Assembly (NCBI GenBank): GCA_018399435.1
Contig: JAGYOJ010000065.1
Coordinates: forward strand, 1 to 7,908
DNA length: 7,908 nt
Direction: 5' to 3'
Origin: Actinomycetota bacterium
GTDB lineage: Bacteria; Actinomycetota; Humimicrobiia; Humimicrobiales; Humimicrobiaceae
Shown here piece by piece: positions 6,591-7,908 of the stretch. The notes under the pieces were generated by a model. The model did not search any database and was not told the DNA's origin. It was given only the letters and a program-made list of their open reading frames with translations. Within the stretch, counting starts at the first letter, position 1; each line of letters begins with the position of its first letter. Position numbers and translations under genes: made by a program.

Positions 6591-7400
6591 TCAAACATTT
6601 GATACTTTTATAATCTTTTCAGTTATGCTTTCATATGCTTTTTTTACCTTGCTATCATCTTTGACATCATTTAAAAATATTATTCCATTATCAGATGCTT
6701 CCATTACTTTAATATCAAATGGAATGATCCCCAGAAAATCAACACCCAGACTTTCTGCAACTTTTACGCCACCGCCAGTTTTAAATAAATCAATTTCTTT
6801 TCCGCAATGGGGGCATAAAAAACCAGACATGTTCTCAATTACACCGATATAAGGGATTTTTAATTGCCTTGCGAATTGAATACTTTTTCTAGCATCCATT
6901 ATTGCTACCTGTTGAGGAGTTGTTACCACAATGCCACCAGTTAAATCCTGAAGCAATTGTCCAATGCTTAAAGGCTCATCACCTGTGCCAGGAGGCGCGT
7001 CTACTATTAAAAAATCAAGCTCTCCCCAATTTACATCACTTAAAAACTGTTGGATTAATTTCATCTTAAGCGGCCCCCTCCATATCACTGGAGTGTCTTT
7101 ATTTTCTAAAATAGAAGCAGTACTCATAACTTTAAATCCTTCCTCTACTTCTATTGGATTTATCCTATCTCCCTGGCCAGTTATTTTTTTGCTTTCAAGG
7201 CCAAGCATTTTAATAACATTTGGGCCATGTATATCAATATCAAGCAAGCCCACAGTATAACCTTTTTGCTTGAGGCTATATGAAAGATTTACAGAAACGG
7301 TAGTTTTTCCAACTCCGCCTTTTCCACTGAATACCATAAATTTATTTTTTACCTTCTCCATGTTTTTTGAAACTTTTTCATTTTTTATAATATTGTTCAT
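6591..7400 (-). CDS. Mrp/NBP35-type Fe-S carrier P-loop ATPase
   Basis: This 269-residue protein is a cytoplasmic Mrp/ApbC/NBP35 family ATPase, which binds and transfers Fe-S clusters to client proteins. The deviant Walker A motif GKGGVGKTT is at residues 26-34, the switch/Walker A' region DIDIHGPN at 54-61, and the family signature DAPPGTGDE at 134-142. CPHC at 196-199 is the CxxC pair that bridges a [4Fe-4S] cluster across the dimer in characterised members. The N-terminal MIP18-like domain of longer Mrp proteins is absent, as in many anaerobes. I chose the ATG at 7400, preceded by AAAGGTGG; a start at 7439 would lie inside the inverted repeat and add an unrelated 13-residue hydrophobic leader. 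In Desulfovibrio an Mrp-like ATPase accompanies the ORP genes, so cluster delivery to the NifX-like proteins here is plausible but unproven. Confidence 0.93.
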   Translation of the reverse strand: MNNIIKNEKVSKNMEKVKNKFMVFSGKGGVGKTTVSVNLSYSLKQKGYTVGLLDIDIHGPNVIKMLGLESKKITGQGDRINPIEVEEGFKVMSTASILENKDTPVIWRGPLKMKLIQQFLSDVNWGELDFLIVDAPPGTGDEPLSIGQLLQDLTGGIVVTTPQQVAIMDARKSIQFARQLKIPYIGVIENMSGFLCPHCGKEIDLFKTGGGVKVAESLGVDFLGIIPFDIKVMEASDNGIIFLNDVKDDSKVKKAYESITEKIIKVSNV

Positions 7401-7416
7401 CCCGCCACCTTTTAAT

Positions 7417-7458
7417 AGTAAAATAAGTAAGGGTAACATTACCCTTACTTATTTTACT
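7417..7458 (-). terminator. Perfect 20-bp-arm inverted repeat, likely terminator or attenuator
   Basis: Arms at 7417-7436 and 7439-7458 are exact reverse complements, separated by two bases. The inner ten base pairs (GTAAGGGTAA with TTACCCTTAC) form the GC-containing core; on the minus-strand transcript the core is followed by TTATTTTACTATT, so the outer A/T arms can act as the U-rich tract of an intrinsic terminator. It lies between the first gene and the Mrp gene, 16 bases before the Mrp start. No promoter is evident between the repeat and Mrp, so downstream genes would depend on read-through or another promoter. It could also act as an mRNA-stabilising hairpin or a protein-binding palindrome. 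Confidence 0.55.
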
Positions 7459-7483
7459 TCATTTTATTTTTATTTTTAAATAC

Positions 7484-7852
7484 TTATTCTTTTTCTTTTT
7501 CTTTTGACAGTTCATCTATCCTAGCCTGGATATCGTTTAATTGCTGTTTTAGCATATCTGCCTGGCCTTTTAAGCCTTCCATTTCCTCTTCAGGGGAAAT
7601 ATCCGGCGCATAAGCTTGGGCTGCCCCTGCTGGAGGATATTGGTTATATCTTTGCCAGCCTGGAAGCCCTGTAGCATAATACATATTTCTATAACCTCTG
7701 CCTCTACCAAAACCCCCAAATGGCCTGCCTGCAAACCTTCTGCCACCATAAGGGTTCATGAAACCAGGCGTATTATATCCTGCACAATATCCTGCTCCTC
7801 TTCCTGTCATCGGTCCTTGTCCTGCTGGTCCTGTTCCGTCAAAACCCGGCAT
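7484..7852 (-). CDS. Gly/Arg-rich DUF5320-like protein with coiled-coil tail
   Basis: This 122-residue protein begins MPGFDGTGPAGQGPMTGRG, the head typical of DUF5320-type small proteins often found beside NifX-like and Mrp genes in anaerobes. Residues 1-60 are rich in Gly, Arg, Phe and Tyr and look disordered; there is one Cys at position 23. Residues 85-122 are charged and heptad-like (Met/Leu/Ile spaced among Glu, Lys and Gln) and should form a coiled coil. There is no signal peptide or membrane segment. The start is supported by AAAGGAGGT seven bases upstream of ATG. It is the first gene of the cluster and is separated from the next by a long inverted repeat. The biochemical function is unknown; a scaffold or partner-binding role is only an inference. 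The same head recurs in the zinc-ribbon protein at 3756-3538. Confidence 0.8.
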   Translation of the reverse strand: MPGFDGTGPAGQGPMTGRGAGYCAGYNTPGFMNPYGGRRFAGRPFGGFGRGRGYRNMYYATGLPGWQRYNQYPPAGAAQAYAPDISPEEEMEGLKGQADMLKQQLNDIQARIDELSKEKEKE

Positions 7853-7871
7853 ATATATTACCTCCTTTATA

Positions 7872-7902
7872 TGAACTAATGTTCAATATTATTATAATGA
7901 AC
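7872..7902 (-). promoter_or_regulatory. Operator-like GTTCA/TGAAC half-sites upstream of the first gene
   Basis: Three copies of the half-site GTTCA/TGAAC lie just upstream of the first gene. On the plus strand they are TGAAC at 7872-7876, GTTCA at 7881-7885 and TGAAC at 7898-7902. The first two form a perfect inverted repeat (TGAAC-N4-GTTCA); the second and third are separated by 12 bases. They flank a TATAAT-like -10 box and the predicted transcription start, a position suited to repression. The half-site recalls those of ArsR/SmtB-type metal sensors, but this is resemblance only, and the regulator could equally be the DUF134 protein of this cluster or something outside the window. Confidence 0.35.
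7891..7896 (-). promoter_or_regulatory. Candidate -10 box of the main operon promoter
   Basis: The minus strand reads TATAAT here, a perfect match to the sigma-70 -10 consensus. It sits 38 bases before the first start codon at 7852, with a strong ribosome binding site between. A -35 box at the usual 17-base spacing would lie just beyond the right edge of the window, so it cannot be checked. In an AT-rich intergenic region a TATAAT match can occur by chance; the flanking repeats and position support it. Confidence 0.4.
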
Positions 7903-7908
7903 TATGGT

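Noticed and set aside
7401..7439. Upstream ATG at 7439 for Mrp, adding a hydrophobic MLPLLILLL leader
   Set aside because: That leader is just the inverted repeat read as codons; ATG at 7400 has a ribosome site and a family-like N-terminus.
6625..7479. Several plus-strand open frames opposite Mrp
   Set aside because: The minus strand holds the full set of Mrp motifs; the plus frames lack starts with ribosome sites and any family feature.

Overview
This 7.9 kb window is AT-rich, has no rRNA, tRNA, CRISPR array or insertion sequence that I can see, and carries twelve genes, all on the minus strand. Most are packed like one operon, with overlaps of 4 bases or gaps under 30 bases. The gene content points to an anaerobic bacterium (or possibly an archaeon) of low GC content with strong AGGAGG-type ribosome binding sites: radical SAM enzyme, P-loop ATPases with ferredoxin insertions, dinitrogenase-cofactor (NifX/MTH1175-like) proteins, an Mrp-type Fe-S carrier and a flavin reductase. 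The sequence alone does not fix the phylum.

Layout in the direction of transcription (right to left): a promoter and operator-like region at the right edge; a Gly/Arg-rich DUF5320-like protein with a coiled-coil tail (7852-7484); a perfect 20-bp-arm inverted repeat; Mrp/NBP35 ATPase (7400-6591); a possible internal promoter; flavin reductase-like protein (6505-5954); MBL-fold hydrolase (5951-5103); radical SAM protein (5092-4157); NifX-like protein A (4151-3783); small Gly-rich zinc-ribbon protein (3756-3538); DUF134 helix-turn-helix protein (3541-3107); NifX-like protein B (3090-2707); two tandem MinD-type ATPases with inserted ferredoxin domains (2705-1866 and 1869-997); and a DUF89 phosphatase-like protein (972-106). 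The last 105 bases on the left hold no gene I can support firmly.

The core (two NifX-like proteins, two ferredoxin-MinD ATPases, an Mrp ATPase) resembles the Orange Protein (ORP) complex genes of Desulfovibrio, in which a NifX-family protein carries a mixed Mo/Cu sulfide cluster and works with paired MinD-like ATPases. Here the set is enlarged by a radical SAM protein translationally linked to a NifX-like protein, an MBL-fold protein, a flavin reductase, two proteins sharing a GTGPAGQGP head, a DUF134 regulator and a DUF89 protein. A reasonable inference is a metal-sulfur cofactor assembly, storage or carrier system; the actual metal, substrate and client are unknown.

The most notable points are the asymmetric ATPase pair (one intact 2[4Fe-4S] ferredoxin insert, one with three of eight cysteines missing), the NifB-like pairing of radical SAM and NifX as separate genes, the shared N-terminal module of two otherwise different proteins, and the layered regulation suggested by the inverted repeat, the operator-like half-sites and the internal promoter.
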